From: Candidatus Sericytochromatia bacterium
GTDB lineage: Bacteria > Cyanobacteriota > Sericytochromatia > S15B-MN24 > JAQBPE01
Assembly (NCBI GenBank): GCA_035285325.1
Contig: JAYKJB010000038.1
Location: 1 to 64,000, forward strand
Direction of reading: 5' to 3'
DNA: 64,000 bases
Positions 1 to 9,314 of the stretch are shown in pieces. Each line of letters starts with the position of its first letter. Positions within the stretch are counted from its first letter, which is position 1. The notes beneath the pieces are model-generated. The model saw only the letters and a list, made by a program, of their open reading frames with translations, did not search any database and was not told the DNA's origin. A program made the translations under genes and the position numbers.

Positions 1-200
1 CCCAGGCCGAGGCTGAACGCTTGCGCCTGGGAGAGGGCTCCATGTTCCAGGTCAACCTGCGCGAACAGGTGGCGGCCGAGGCCGCCGTGCGCGAGGTGGA
101 CGCGCTGGCCGAGCATCAGCGAGCGCGAGCCGCCTACCAGGCAGCGGTGGGGCGCTATGCGTTGCCGGAGCGCCCCGCAGCCCCTCCCACTCCCCGTTGA
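1..200 (+). CDS. C-terminal end of a TolC-family outer-membrane efflux protein (partial)
   Basis: Only the last 65 codons are present; the reading frame enters at base 3 and stops with TGA at 198-200. The visible segment has the pattern of the final TolC helix: residues like RLRLGEGSMFQVNLREQ, where a leucine/glycine turn, a serine and a VN..EQ stretch are typical of the second TolC repeat, followed by an Ala/Arg-rich helix and a short Pro-rich tail. By family such proteins form the trimeric outer-membrane channel of type I secretion or RND/ABC efflux, which would imply a diderm cell envelope. The partners would lie outside the window. The call rests on a short stretch, so it is moderately sure. 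Confidence 0.7.
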   Translation, partial: QAEAERLRLGEGSMFQVNLREQVAAEAAVREVDALAEHQRARAAYQAAVGRYALPERPAAPPTPR

Positions 201-231
201 CTTCAGGTCTGGGTTTGTTTAATCAAGGCTT

Positions 232-250
232 AACCCTGTTTTAGGGTTTT
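232..250 (+). terminator. Small hairpin with T-rich tail after the TolC-like gene
   Basis: AACCCT (232-237) pairs with AGGGTT (243-248) around a 5-nt loop, and the following bases are T-rich (TTGTTGG). The stem has only six pairs, so this is a weak intrinsic terminator candidate or simply part of an AT-rich promoter island ahead of the subtilase gene. Confidence 0.35.
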
Positions 251-318
251 GTTGGCCTTTTGTCGGTCGCTTCCCCGACAAGCTCCGGGTCGTTCCATCG
301 CTCTGGAAGGGGGCCCGT

Positions 319-1605
319 GTGTCCGTTCGTCTGGTTCCGTGGCTGCTGCTGGCTGCCACGCTGGTGGCTTGCGGCCATCCCACGCCCGGCGTGCGCTGGC
401 GGGAGGGGCAGCCCCTGCTCGCCCGGCAGCGAGCCACCCCCGAAGTCTTGTTCGTGAAGCTGAAGCCCGATGCGGCTCAGGTCGCGGGCACCCGCTTGGC
501 GGCCGCCCATGGCCTGCGAGAACTGGCTGGCGAGCAGCCCCTGCTCGCCAAAATGGGCTGGCGTGCTTGGCGTCGGCAGGCCGGGACGCCTGAGCCTGCG
601 CAACTGCGGGCCCGCCTGCAGGCCGACCCGGCGGTGGCCGAAGTGGCCTTCGACGAGGCGATCGCCCTGGTGCCGGAGGCGCCGCGACCGCCGGCTGCTC
701 CAGCCTTTGGGCCGGCCGCGACGGGCCCTGACCCGTTGGCCCCTCGCCAGTGGGCCGTGGCCAAGCTGCAACTGGAAGCGGCCCACCGCATCACCACGAG
801 CAGCCCCCGGGTGATGCTGGCGATTCTCGATTCCGGGGTGGACTGGACGCACCCTGACCTGGCGACGGCCGATGGCCTTTCCCGGGTCGTGAAAGGACGG
901 GACACCCTCAAGCACAACGATGAACCGCACGATGGCCACGGGCACGGGACCCACGCGGCCGGCATCGCGGCGGCCAGCGCCAACAATGGGGTGGGCGTGG
1001 TCGGGGTGGCTCCGAATTGTCGCATTCTGGCCGAGAAGGTGGTCTCCGACTACGGGTACGGCGACGTGGCCAGCGTGGCGGCCGGCATCGTCCATGCGGT
1101 CGACCAGGGGGCGCAGGTGCTGAGCATGAGCCTGGGGTCGCCCACCCCGAACCCGGTCGTGCGCGACGCCGTGCTGTACGCACAGGGCAAGGGTGCGGTG
1201 CTGGTGGCGGCCATGGGCAACAGTGGCCACGAGGACATCCTCTATCCGGCCGCCTTTCCGGGCGTGATCGCGGTCGGGGCGACTCGCTCTGACGACACGC
1301 GGGCTTCCTTTTCCTCCTTCGGCGACTGGATCTCGGTGGCCGCCCCAGGCGACAACATCGTTTCGACCGTGCCGAGCCACGCCAGCATGCACCCGGTGCG
1401 CGATTACGGCTGGATGAGCGGCACCTCCATGGCCACCCCGCATGTGGCCGGCCTGGCGGCCTTGCTGCGTGATCTGCATCCGGATTGGACCTTCGAGCAA
1501 GTCAAGCAACGGATCGAACAGACGGCCACCCCGCTGGGCGGTTCGGCATTCAACAAGTACTTCGGCCACGGCCGGATCGACGTGTATCGCGCCGTCAAGT
1601 CCTGA
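319..1605 (+). CDS. S8 family (subtilisin-like) serine peptidase, lipoprotein
   Basis: A secreted, probably lipid-anchored subtilase of 428 residues. The GTG start at 319 follows a GGAAGGGGG ribosome site. Residues 1-18 form a lipobox signal (LVAC, Cys18). Residues about 40-125 resemble a fervidolysin-type propeptide that would be cleaved on maturation. The catalytic domain carries the full triad: Asp171 in AILDSGVDW, His209 in GHGTHAAG and Ser370 in SGTSMATPHVAG, with the oxyanion Asn in AAMGNSG. No C-terminal accessory domain is present. A paralogue with the same layout lies at 17717-18940. The substrate is unknown. It sits alone between a TolC-like gene and PEP carboxylase, followed by a long GC hairpin. 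Confidence 0.93.
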   Translation: MSVRLVPWLLLAATLVACGHPTPGVRWREGQPLLARQRATPEVLFVKLKPDAAQVAGTRLAAAHGLRELAGEQPLLAKMGWRAWRRQAGTPEPAQLRARLQADPAVAEVAFDEAIALVPEAPRPPAAPAFGPAATGPDPLAPRQWAVAKLQLEAAHRITTSSPRVMLAILDSGVDWTHPDLATADGLSRVVKGRDTLKHNDEPHDGHGHGTHAAGIAAASANNGVGVVGVAPNCRILAEKVVSDYGYGDVASVAAGIVHAVDQGAQVLSMSLGSPTPNPVVRDAVLYAQGKGAVLVAAMGNSGHEDILYPAAFPGVIAVGATRSDDTRASFSSFGDWISVAAPGDNIVSTVPSHASMHPVRDYGWMSGTSMATPHVAGLAALLRDLHPDWTFEQVKQRIEQTATPLGGSAFNKYFGHGRIDVYRAVKS

Positions 1606-1629
1606 ACCGCTCTCGCCTCGTTCGTGTCT

Positions 1630-1663
1630 CCTCGCCCGGCCGGCTTGCCCGCGCCGGGCGAGG
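1630..1663 (+). terminator. Strong GC hairpin between the subtilase and PEP carboxylase genes
   Basis: CCTCGCCCGGC (1630-1640) is perfectly complementary to GCCGGGCGAGG (1653-1663), giving an 11-bp stem with a 12-nt loop. No T-run follows on either side. By position, just after the subtilase stop, it is a plausible terminator without a U-tract; it could also act on the 5' leader of the PEP carboxylase gene. Confidence 0.5.
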
Positions 1664-1728
1664 GCCTGGTGCGGTAGCATGGTCGTGGGCGTTTCTGCCC
1701 ACGGGCCGATCGGCCGGGAGACCTGGCG

Positions 1729-4563
1729 ATGCAACTGACCCCCTGGGAAAACGAACGCAAGCATCAGCCCTTGCGTGAGGACATTCGCTACCTTGGAAAC
1801 CTGCTGGGGCAGGTTCTGCGGGAGCAGGCGGGTCCCGAAGTGTATGCACGCGAAGAGGAACTTCGCCTCGGCTTCAAGCAGCTGCGCGCCACGCCGGACG
1901 ACCAGGCCCTGCGGGCGCGCCTCGAAGCGGCGATCGCCGAACTCGACACGGCCACGGCGGCTCAGGTGCTGCGTGCCTTCACGCTCTACTTCCAGCTGGT
2001 CAATCTGGCTGAGCAGCACCATCGCGTGCGTCGCATCCGGCAGCGGGGGCAGGAGGCAGAGGCGCCGGCGCCTGCAGGTTCGCTGGACGCGGTGATCGGG
2101 GGCCTGGTCGGGCAGGGGGTTTCTCCCGCTGCCCTGCAGGCCTTGCTGAATCAGCTGAGCATCGCGCCGGTCCTGACGGCGCATCCCACCGAAGCCTTGC
2201 GGCGCACCGTGCTGGAAAAGCTGCATGGCCTCTCTCACGCGCTGACCGCCCGGGACAGTGGCGTGCTCGAACCGGCCGAGCGGCGGCGCCTGGATGCCCG
2301 CATTGCTGCCGAGATTGAATGCCTCTGGCAGACGGACGAGGTCCATCACCGGGCGCCCAGCGTCCTCGATGAGGTGCGCCATGGCCTGTATTACCTGGAC
2401 GAGGTGCTGTTCGATGCGGCCCCGCGCGTCTGGCAATCCCTGGAAGAGGCGCTCGCGCATCACTATCCGCAGGCCAGCTGGACCGTGCCCCCCTTCCTGC
2501 GCTTTGGCTCGTGGATGGGCGGCGATCGCGACGGCAATCCCTACGTCACAGCCGAGACGACCTATGAGGCCCTGCTGATGGCGCACAAGCGCCTGCTGCG
2601 CCGCCACCTGGCCCAGGCGGAGCGATTGTCGGCCGACCTCAGTCAGAGCACTCACTGGGTGGGCGTGTCGGACACCCTGACGGAGAGCCTGCGGGCGGAC
2701 GCCCAGCGCTTTCCCGAGGTGGTGCGTGAGGCTCAGGAGCGCAACCCGGCCGAGCCGTACCGTCAGAAACTGGCGGTGATCCAGCATCGGCTGCAGCGCA
2801 CTCGCGCCTGCTGGCCCGACACGCTGGCCGCTGCGCAGGCCTTCAAGGCCTCCCCGGATGAGGCGGGATACCCCGATGCGCAGAGCCTGCTCCAGGAACT
2901 GGCCCTGCTCCAGGCCAGCCTGGTGGAGCAACGGGGGGCGCGCATCGCGCACGATCGGCTCGACACCTGGCGTCGCCAGCTGGCCATGTTCGGCTTTCAC
3001 GGGGCGCGCCTGGATTTCCGTCAGCACAGCGAGGTGCATCGCGCCGCCCTGGCCGACGTGGTGGACACGCTGCGCTTGCTGGAACGCCCGTTCGCGACGC
3101 TGTCGGAAGCGGAGGCCACCGCCTGGGTGCTGGGCGAACTCGCCGGGCATCGTCCACTGGTGCCCGAGGACCTGACGGATTTCGCGCCGGCCACCCAGGA
3201 GGTTTTGCGCACCTTCCGGGCGATCGCCACGGCGCGCCGCACCTTCGGTCCCGCGGCGATTGGCAGCTTCATCGTCAGCATGACGACATGTCCGCTGGAT
3301 GTGCTGCTGGTGTTGCTGTTCGCGCGCGAGGTGGGGCTTTTCCGCGCCGAAGCCGGTGGTCGCGTGCGCAGTGGGCTGCAGGTGGTACCGCTGTTCGAGA
3401 CGGTGGCCGACCTGCGCGCGGCCCCGCGCATCCTGGCGGCCTTGCTGGAAGTGCCCGTCTTCCGTGCCCACCTGCGTGCGTTCGACGACGTGCAGGAGGT
3501 CATGCTGGGCTACAGCGACTCCAACAAGGACGGGGGCATCTTGACCTCAGCCTGGGAGCTGTACCAGGCCCAGCAGGCCATCTGGGCGGTGGCCCGGCCG
3601 GCCGGCGTCTCGCTGCGCCTGTTTCACGGCCGTGGTGGCTCGGTGGGTCGTGGCGGCGGTCCCTCCCACCTGGCGATCCTGGCGCAGCCACCTGGCACGG
3701 TGGCCGGTCGCCTCAAGCTGACGGAGCAGGGCGAGGTGATCAGCCAGAAGTACGGCCTCGATAGCCTGGCCCGGCGCAACCTGGAACTGGTCACCTCGGC
3801 CGTGATCGAGGCCTCGCTGCGTCCTGAGCTGCACGCGGCGGCACCGCAGGAGGTCGCCCGCTGGGAGGCCGTCCTGGCCGATCTCAGCCGGCGGGCCTTG
3901 GTGGCCTACCGCGGCTGGGTCTACGACGACCCTGACTTCCTTGACTTCCTGCAGCAGGTCACGCCCCTGTCCGTGCTGGCGGGGCTTCAGCTGGGTTCCC
4001 GTCCCGCCAAGCGACGCGCCTCGTTGCGCATCGAGGATCTGCGGGCGATTCCCTGGGTGTTTGCCTGGACCCAGACGCGCATGATCCTGCCTGGCTGGCT
4101 GGGCGTCGGTACGGCGCTGGAGGGCTTCTGCCTGGCGGATCCGCAGCGCAACCCCGAGGTGCTCGCCACCATGGCGCGTCAGTTCCCGTTTTTCCGGGTG
4201 CTGCTCTCGAATGTGGCCATGACCCTCGCCAAGGCCGACCCGGCGATCGCCTCGCGCTACGTGAGCGGTCTGGCCGGCGACGAGGCCCGCCTGCAGCGCC
4301 TGTGGGACGCGTTGCAGGCGGAGTACCATCGCAGCGTGCGCCTGGTGACCCAGGTGCTCGGTCATGAGGCCTTGCTCGCGGACGATCCGACTCTGCGGCG
4401 CTCGATCGCCGTGCGCAATCCCTATGTCGACCCGATCAACTATCTGCAGGTCGACTTGCTGCGGCGCCACCGGGCCAGTGGCGAGGCGCTCGACCCGGCC
4501 CTGCGGGATGCGTTGAAGCTGAGCGTCAGTGGCATCGCCGCCGGCCTGAAGAACACGGGCTAG
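1729..4563 (+). CDS. ppc: Phosphoenolpyruvate carboxylase
   Basis: Cytoplasmic anaplerotic enzyme that carboxylates PEP with bicarbonate to oxaloacetate and phosphate. The 944-residue length fits the bacterial family. The catalytic His is His152 in LTAHPTE. Other family blocks are visible: GSWMGGDRDGNP, GYSDSNKDGG, the glycine-rich FHGRGGSVGRGGGP loop from about residue 632, and the C-terminal end SVSGIAAGLKNTG, close to the usual QNTG terminus. The ATG at 1729 follows a GGGAGA ribosome site. It is monocistronic, with a convergent exonuclease gene 24 bp downstream. Confidence 0.98.
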   Translation: MQLTPWENERKHQPLREDIRYLGNLLGQVLREQAGPEVYAREEELRLGFKQLRATPDDQALRARLEAAIAELDTATAAQVLRAFTLYFQLVNLAEQHHRVRRIRQRGQEAEAPAPAGSLDAVIGGLVGQGVSPAALQALLNQLSIAPVLTAHPTEALRRTVLEKLHGLSHALTARDSGVLEPAERRRLDARIAAEIECLWQTDEVHHRAPSVLDEVRHGLYYLDEVLFDAAPRVWQSLEEALAHHYPQASWTVPPFLRFGSWMGGDRDGNPYVTAETTYEALLMAHKRLLRRHLAQAERLSADLSQSTHWVGVSDTLTESLRADAQRFPEVVREAQERNPAEPYRQKLAVIQHRLQRTRACWPDTLAAAQAFKASPDEAGYPDAQSLLQELALLQASLVEQRGARIAHDRLDTWRRQLAMFGFHGARLDFRQHSEVHRAALADVVDTLRLLERPFATLSEAEATAWVLGELAGHRPLVPEDLTDFAPATQEVLRTFRAIATARRTFGPAAIGSFIVSMTTCPLDVLLVLLFAREVGLFRAEAGGRVRSGLQVVPLFETVADLRAAPRILAALLEVPVFRAHLRAFDDVQEVMLGYSDSNKDGGILTSAWELYQAQQAIWAVARPAGVSLRLFHGRGGSVGRGGGPSHLAILAQPPGTVAGRLKLTEQGEVISQKYGLDSLARRNLELVTSAVIEASLRPELHAAAPQEVARWEAVLADLSRRALVAYRGWVYDDPDFLDFLQQVTPLSVLAGLQLGSRPAKRRASLRIEDLRAIPWVFAWTQTRMILPGWLGVGTALEGFCLADPQRNPEVLATMARQFPFFRVLLSNVAMTLAKADPAIASRYVSGLAGDEARLQRLWDALQAEYHRSVRLVTQVLGHEALLADDPTLRRSIAVRNPYVDPINYLQVDLLRRHRASGEALDPALRDALKLSVSGIAAGLKNTG

Positions 4564-4587
4564 CGGTCGCGCGGAGCCGCCCATCGC

Positions 4588-5475
4588 CTAGGGCATCGGG
4601 GTCAGTTGCACCCGCACGGTGCTGCCGTAGACCTCGCGCACGGCTTGCGCGAGTAGCGCGGCGCGGCGGTCCCCCAGCCGGGCGAGCAGGGGCGCTCGCA
4701 GCGCGATCGGCAGCGTGCCGTCCGATTGCGGGACGTCGATGCGGCCTTGCTGGGCCAGCATGGCCGCCAGGCTGCGGCTTTCTCGCTCGATGACCTGCAG
4801 CAGGCGCTGGTCGGGCGAGACGTCGCAGGAGGGCTCGGGCACGGCCGTCTCGGCGCATGGCGCGGCACTCGCGGGTGAGACCGGCAGGCCCTGCAGCGGC
4901 GGCAGACGGAGGCCCTCGGTCTGCGCCAGTTCCCGCACCATGTGCCAGAAGGCGATCGCCGTGGCCTCGACGTCTGCCATCGCGCGATGGCGGGCTTGCA
5001 TCGGAACCTCGTAGTAGGCCACCAGGCTGTCCAGGTTGTGCCGGCGCAGGTGCGGGTTGCAGCGCCGCGACAGTTGCACCGTGCAATAGCGTCCGTTGAA
5101 GGGCCAGCTCAGTCCGGCCTGCTCGAATTCAAACTGCAAGAAGCGGGCATCGAAGCCGGCATTGTGCGCCACGAAATGGCCGGGTGCGGCCGCCAGGTGG
5201 GCACGGAAGGCTTCCATGGTGGCCTGCGCGCGTGGTTGACCACGCACCATCGCGCTGGTGATGCCGGTCAGGCGCGTGATGAACTCTGGAATCGGTCGTC
5301 CCGGGTCGATCAGGCTTTCGAAACGGCCAACCACGCGCCCGTGCTGCAAGGTCAGGCAGGCCACCTCGATCACCCGGGCGGAAGGCGGGGCGCTGCCGGT
5401 GGTCTCGGTGTCGACAACGTGGAATCGCTCGCCTCGCCCGGCGGCCTGTATCAGCCCTTCCCACTCGCTTGGCAT
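4588..5475 (-). CDS. DnaQ-like 3'-5' exonuclease (DEDDh family)
   Basis: A 295-residue protein whose N-terminal ~180 residues form an RNase T/DnaQ exonuclease fold. ExoI is VVDTETTG with the DxE metal ligands, ExoII is HNAGFDARF, and ExoIII is HRAMADVEAT, whose His/Asp spacing marks the DEDDh class. By family it removes 3' nucleotides, as in Pol III epsilon proofreading or a stand-alone repair nuclease. The remaining C-terminal ~100 residues (many Arg/Ala) are not recognised. The ATG at 5475 is chosen because AGGAG lies 11 nt upstream and the fold begins soon after; the open frame extends further upstream without similarity. It shares a divergent promoter with the lipoprotein at 5603. Confidence 0.85.
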   Translation of the reverse strand: MPSEWEGLIQAAGRGERFHVVDTETTGSAPPSARVIEVACLTLQHGRVVGRFESLIDPGRPIPEFITRLTGITSAMVRGQPRAQATMEAFRAHLAAAPGHFVAHNAGFDARFLQFEFEQAGLSWPFNGRYCTVQLSRRCNPHLRRHNLDSLVAYYEVPMQARHRAMADVEATAIAFWHMVRELAQTEGLRLPPLQGLPVSPASAAPCAETAVPEPSCDVSPDQRLLQVIERESRSLAAMLAQQGRIDVPQSDGTLPIALRAPLLARLGDRRAALLAQAVREVYGSTVRVQLTPMP

Positions 5476-5602
5476 TGGGTATAACGCTCCTGAGCTTGAT
5501 ATGTTCCCCAGGGGGGCCCGGTCGGCACCAGGGGGCGACGGCTCGTCCCGTGCTCGACGACTTCGCAGGCGTTTTTGTGCGCCCACGAGGAGGGGTGTTT
5601 CC

Positions 5603-7657
5603 GTGGTTCAACGCGCTCTGGTCACGCTTCCACTGGTCTGCGCCACCTTGTTGCTGGCTTGCCAGGCATCCCCCGGAATGAAGCCGTCTGCCGTTTCCGC
5701 CGACGCCGTCAAAGCCGGCAAGGGGGGCAAACTCATCGGTCAGGACGGCAACAACGTCGTGAGCGACCGCGGAGCCGCGCTGATCGGGATGGACGGCGCC
5801 ACGCTGCGCACGGTGGTCGGGTCGGTGAAGGCGCCGCTCAGCCTGAAGGCCAGTGGAGGCGTGACGCTGATCTCGGACCGCGGGCTGGGCATCATCTCGG
5901 ACCGCGGAAGCAACCTGGTGTCGGATCGCACCAGTGGCTTGGTGGCCCACGTGCCGCGGCTGGTCGGGACGCGCGACCTCAGCCGCCCCTCGGACGCGGC
6001 CCGTGCGGGAGCGCTTCGCCACGTGCTGCAGCAAGCCGCGCCCCTCGCAGAAGGGCTCGCGGTGGGCGCCCGCGTGTACCTGGCGGATGCGGCCGGACAG
6101 CGCATCCTCGGGTTGCCGGAGGGGCGGACCGATGCCAACGGCCAGTTCCAGATCGCCAACGTGCCCAGGGATTACACCTTCGTGGTGGTGGCCGAGGTGC
6201 CCACGGAAGCAGGGCGGACGGCCAAACTCCAGACGATCGTGCGGCCTGCGGCCCTGCCCAGCGCAGTCACGCTCGAAGCGGCCTCGACCCTGGTGGCGGC
6301 CGGGGTGCTGAAGGGCCTGGTCGGTCAGGACATGGGGCAATTCAATCCGGCCAGTTTCCAGACCGTCGTCGAGGCGACGCGCCGCAACCTGACGCCTCAG
6401 GAGCTGCCCGACCTGACGGACCGCCTGGCGGTGGAGCGCCAGATGAGCGCCTTGGCTGCTCGCATCGAGGGCCTGGAGGCCAGCCTGGAAGCCATGCGCA
6501 AGGACCTCCGCGCGGTCGAAAAGTCGCTGGAGGAACTCAAGCGGGAACTGGCCACGCGGCCTTCGGGCGAGGCCACGCCGCTCACCGGAACCCCTGCCTC
6601 GGACCTGCCGGCGACGCCCACTGCCCGCCCGAGTGCCGCGCAGACGGTCGCCCCCACTCAGGTTGCCACCGCCACGCCATCGCCGTCGGCCCAACCGACC
6701 CCGACCCCGACGCCAGCGCCAGGCTCTGCCGAGACCTGGCAGGTCACCACGGTGGCCGGCGTGGGCCAACAGGGGGCGGCAGCGGGCAGTCTGGCCTCGG
6801 CCTGGTTCAATCAACCGCAGGGGGTCGACCTGGATGCCAATGGGCGCATCTTCGTGCAAGAAACCATGAGGGTTTGGCTGCTGGATGCGGACAAGGCGTC
6901 GGTGTATGCCAGCACCGATTTCCCCTTCACGGGTCTTGCCCTGAATGGTTCCGGCGCCTTGTATCTGAGCATGTCCCAGGGCGTCTGGCTGGCTGGCTAC
7001 GCGCTGTACCCGGTCGCAGGCGACCAGAGCGAGGCGGGCCACGCCAATGCGGGGGGAAAGCTCGCCCGCTTCACCACGCCGGGGGCCTTGCTGGTCGATT
7101 ACCAGGGCAACCTGCTCGTCGCCGACACCGGCAATCACCGCATTCGCAAGGTGGCCCTGATCGACCAGTCGAATGCCGTCTCGGATCTGGCAGGAGGCCC
7201 GCTGGGCAGTGCCGATGGCGCCGCCTTGAATGGCGCCCAATTCAATGCGCCGAACGGCCTGGCCCTCGACCCTGCCGGTCACTTGCTGGTGGCTGACACC
7301 GGCAACCATCGCATCCGGCGCATCGCGGACGGGGTCGTGACCACGCTGGCCGGTAGTTCTGAAGGGTTTGCGGATGGCACGGGCACGGAAGCCCGTTTCA
7401 ACCGCCCCCGCGGCCTCGCGGTGGATGCCCAGGGCAACCTCTACGTGGCGGACAGTTACAACAACCGCATTCGCAAGGTGACGCCGCAAGGCGTCGTCAC
7501 CACCGTGGCCGGGGCTGCCCCCTCGGGCAAGCTGGATGGTCCCGGCCTTGACGCTCGCTTTTTCAGGCCGTCCGACGTGGCCGTGGGCCCAGGGGGCGTG
7601 TTGTACGTGGCTGACACGGGCAACAACCTCGTGCGGAAGCTCACGCCCCGCCCATGA
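5603..7657 (+). CDS. Lipoprotein with octapeptide repeats, coiled coil and NHL beta-propeller
   Basis: 684-residue exported lipoprotein. The GTG start at 5603 follows GAGGAGGGG; the lipobox is LLLAC with Cys20. Residues 44-114 carry an 8-residue repeat of the form [LIV][IV][SG]x[DR]Gxx starting at 44, 52, 60, 89, 97 and 105 (for example LISDRGLG). Residues about 155-235 look like a carboxypeptidase-regulatory beta-sandwich. Residues about 270-315 are a Glu/Arg/Leu coiled coil, followed by a Pro/Thr linker to about 375. The C-terminal half contains five NHL repeats with signatures such as [14 protein letters not shown], which would build a propeller for ligand or protein binding. Its stop overlaps the selO start. 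The function is unknown; a cell-surface scaffold is inference. Confidence 0.88.
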   Translation: MVQRALVTLPLVCATLLLACQASPGMKPSAVSADAVKAGKGGKLIGQDGNNVVSDRGAALIGMDGATLRTVVGSVKAPLSLKASGGVTLISDRGLGIISDRGSNLVSDRTSGLVAHVPRLVGTRDLSRPSDAARAGALRHVLQQAAPLAEGLAVGARVYLADAAGQRILGLPEGRTDANGQFQIANVPRDYTFVVVAEVPTEAGRTAKLQTIVRPAALPSAVTLEAASTLVAAGVLKGLVGQDMGQFNPASFQTVVEATRRNLTPQELPDLTDRLAVERQMSALAARIEGLEASLEAMRKDLRAVEKSLEELKRELATRPSGEATPLTGTPASDLPATPTARPSAAQTVAPTQVATATPSPSAQPTPTPTPAPGSAETWQVTTVAGVGQQGAAAGSLASAWFNQPQGVDLDANGRIFVQETMRVWLLDADKASVYASTDFPFTGLALNGSGALYLSMSQGVWLAGYALYPVAGDQSEAGHANAGGKLARFTTPGALLVDYQGNLLVADTGNHRIRKVALIDQSNAVSDLAGGPLGSADGAALNGAQFNAPNGLALDPAGHLLVADTGNHRIRRIADGVVTTLAGSSEGFADGTGTEARFNRPRGLAVDAQGNLYVADSYNNRIRKVTPQGVVTTVAGAAPSGKLDGPGLDARFFRPSDVAVGPGGVLYVADTGNNLVRKLTPRP

Positions 7658-9279
7658 CACAGGAGAAGACCAACCCCGCTTTCGACGCTGGAACCCAAGC
7701 TTGGGGAGGGCCCGGGTGGCTCGCTTTCGACAACCGCTTCGTGCGCGAGCTCCCGGTGGATCCGCGTTCGGACCTCGGCAGCCGTCAGGTCCGGGGAGCC
7801 CTCTCCTCACGGGTGGCGCCGACGCCTGTTGCCGCCCCGCGCCTGCTGGCCCATGCCGCGGAAGTGGCCGACATGCTGGCGATTCCGGCTGACTATGTTC
7901 GGCATCCCGACTTCGCCGAAGTCTTTGCCGGGAACCGCCTTCTCCCCGGCATGGAGCCGATTGCCACCAATTACGGGGGCCATCAATTCGGTGTCTGGGC
8001 AGGCCAGCTGGGGGATGGTCGGGCCATCTCGCTGGGCGAGTGCCTGCTCCCTTCCGGCGAGCGCTGGGAGCTTCAGTTGAAAGGGGCGGGGCCGACGCCC
8101 TATTCGCGTGGTTCGGATGGACGCGCCGTCCTGCGCTCCTCCGTGCGCGAGTTTCTCTGCAGCGAGGCCATGCATCACCTCGGCGTGCCCACCACGCGGG
8201 CGCTCAGCCTGGTGGCAACAGGGGACGCGGTCGTGCGCGACATGTTCTATGACGGGCATCCCCGCCCGGAACCTGGGGCGATCGTCTGCCGGGTGGCGCC
8301 CTCGTTCATTCGCTTCGGTCATTTCGAATTGCTGGCCGCCCGGGGGGAAACGGACCTGTTGCGCCAGCTGGCGACGTTCACGCTGCGACGGGACTATCCT
8401 CATCTGAGCCCTGAGGGGCTGGCGGACGACGCGGCATTGACCGAGATGTTCAGAGAGGTCTGCACCCGCACGGCCCGCATGGTGGCGGCCTGGATGCGGG
8501 TGGGCTTCGTGCACGGGGTCATGAACACGGACAACATGTCGATCCTGGGCCTCACGATCGATTATGGACCCTATGGCTGGCTGGAAGACTTCGACCCCAA
8601 CTGGACTCCCAACACGACCGATGCCGGGCAACGCCGCTATGCCTTTGGCCAGCAACCGCAGGTGGCCCTGTGGAACCTGACCCGTCTGGCGGAGGCGCTG
8701 GCCCCTCTATTCGACCGCCCGGAGCGTCTTCAGGAGGGGCTGGATGCCTATGTCGACACCTTCAATCAGGCCACACGCGAACACCTGGCGGGCAAGTTGG
8801 GCCTGCGTGCGCTGCGCGAGGGCGATCTGGCCCTCGCGCGTGAGCTGGACACGCTCATGCAGCGCGGTGAGGTCGATATGACCCTGTTCTATCGGGGCTT
8901 GATCCAGCTGGACCTGGAGGAGCCTCGACCTGAGGCGCTCGGGGAGGTTTTCTACAGCGACGCCAAGCGCCAGGCCGTCTGGGCGGACCTGTCGAACTGG
9001 CTGGAACGCTATGCACGTCGCGTGCAGTCTGAAGCCTGGTTGAGCGCTGAGCGTCAGGCCCTGATGCGGCTTGCCAATCCCCGCTACGTGTTGCGCAATT
9101 ACCTGGCGCAGGAGGCCATCGATCAGGCCGAAGCGGGCGATCCCTCCGGCATCGAGCGCCTGCTGCAAGTGCTGCGAGCGCCCTGTGAGGACCAGCCCGA
9201 GCACGCTCGCCTGGCCGCGCTTCGCCCCGAGTGGGCCCGTCATGCGGCTGGCTGCTCCATGCTGTCTTGCAGCTCTTGA
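7654..9279 (+). CDS. selO: Protein adenylyltransferase SelO (YdiU family)
   Basis: Pseudokinase-fold enzyme that by family transfers AMP from ATP onto Ser/Thr/Tyr of target proteins and is linked to redox stress. The 541-residue protein shows the family blocks NYGGHQFG and [20 protein letters not shown]. The catalytic Asp293 is in VHGVMNTDN and the metal-binding Asp303 in IDYGPYGW, ten residues apart as expected. It ends in SCSS, so a cysteine occupies the position where eukaryotic homologues carry selenocysteine. The ATG overlaps the preceding stop (ATGA) and has no clear ribosome site, suggesting translational coupling to the NHL lipoprotein gene. Confidence 0.95.
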   Translation: MTQEKTNPAFDAGTQAWGGPGWLAFDNRFVRELPVDPRSDLGSRQVRGALSSRVAPTPVAAPRLLAHAAEVADMLAIPADYVRHPDFAEVFAGNRLLPGMEPIATNYGGHQFGVWAGQLGDGRAISLGECLLPSGERWELQLKGAGPTPYSRGSDGRAVLRSSVREFLCSEAMHHLGVPTTRALSLVATGDAVVRDMFYDGHPRPEPGAIVCRVAPSFIRFGHFELLAARGETDLLRQLATFTLRRDYPHLSPEGLADDAALTEMFREVCTRTARMVAAWMRVGFVHGVMNTDNMSILGLTIDYGPYGWLEDFDPNWTPNTTDAGQRRYAFGQQPQVALWNLTRLAEALAPLFDRPERLQEGLDAYVDTFNQATREHLAGKLGLRALREGDLALARELDTLMQRGEVDMTLFYRGLIQLDLEEPRPEALGEVFYSDAKRQAVWADLSNWLERYARRVQSEAWLSAERQALMRLANPRYVLRNYLAQEAIDQAEAGDPSGIERLLQVLRAPCEDQPEHARLAALRPEWARHAAGCSMLSCSS

Positions 9280-9314
9280 GAGCGGCACCTCCTCACGACG
9301 CGCGCGCCCTGAGG

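Noticed and set aside
241-3471. A 1076-codon open frame on the minus strand opposite the subtilase and PEP carboxylase genes
   Set aside because: It is a by-product of high GC: low-complexity Arg/Gly/Gln composition, no domain, and opposite two genes with complete family motifs.
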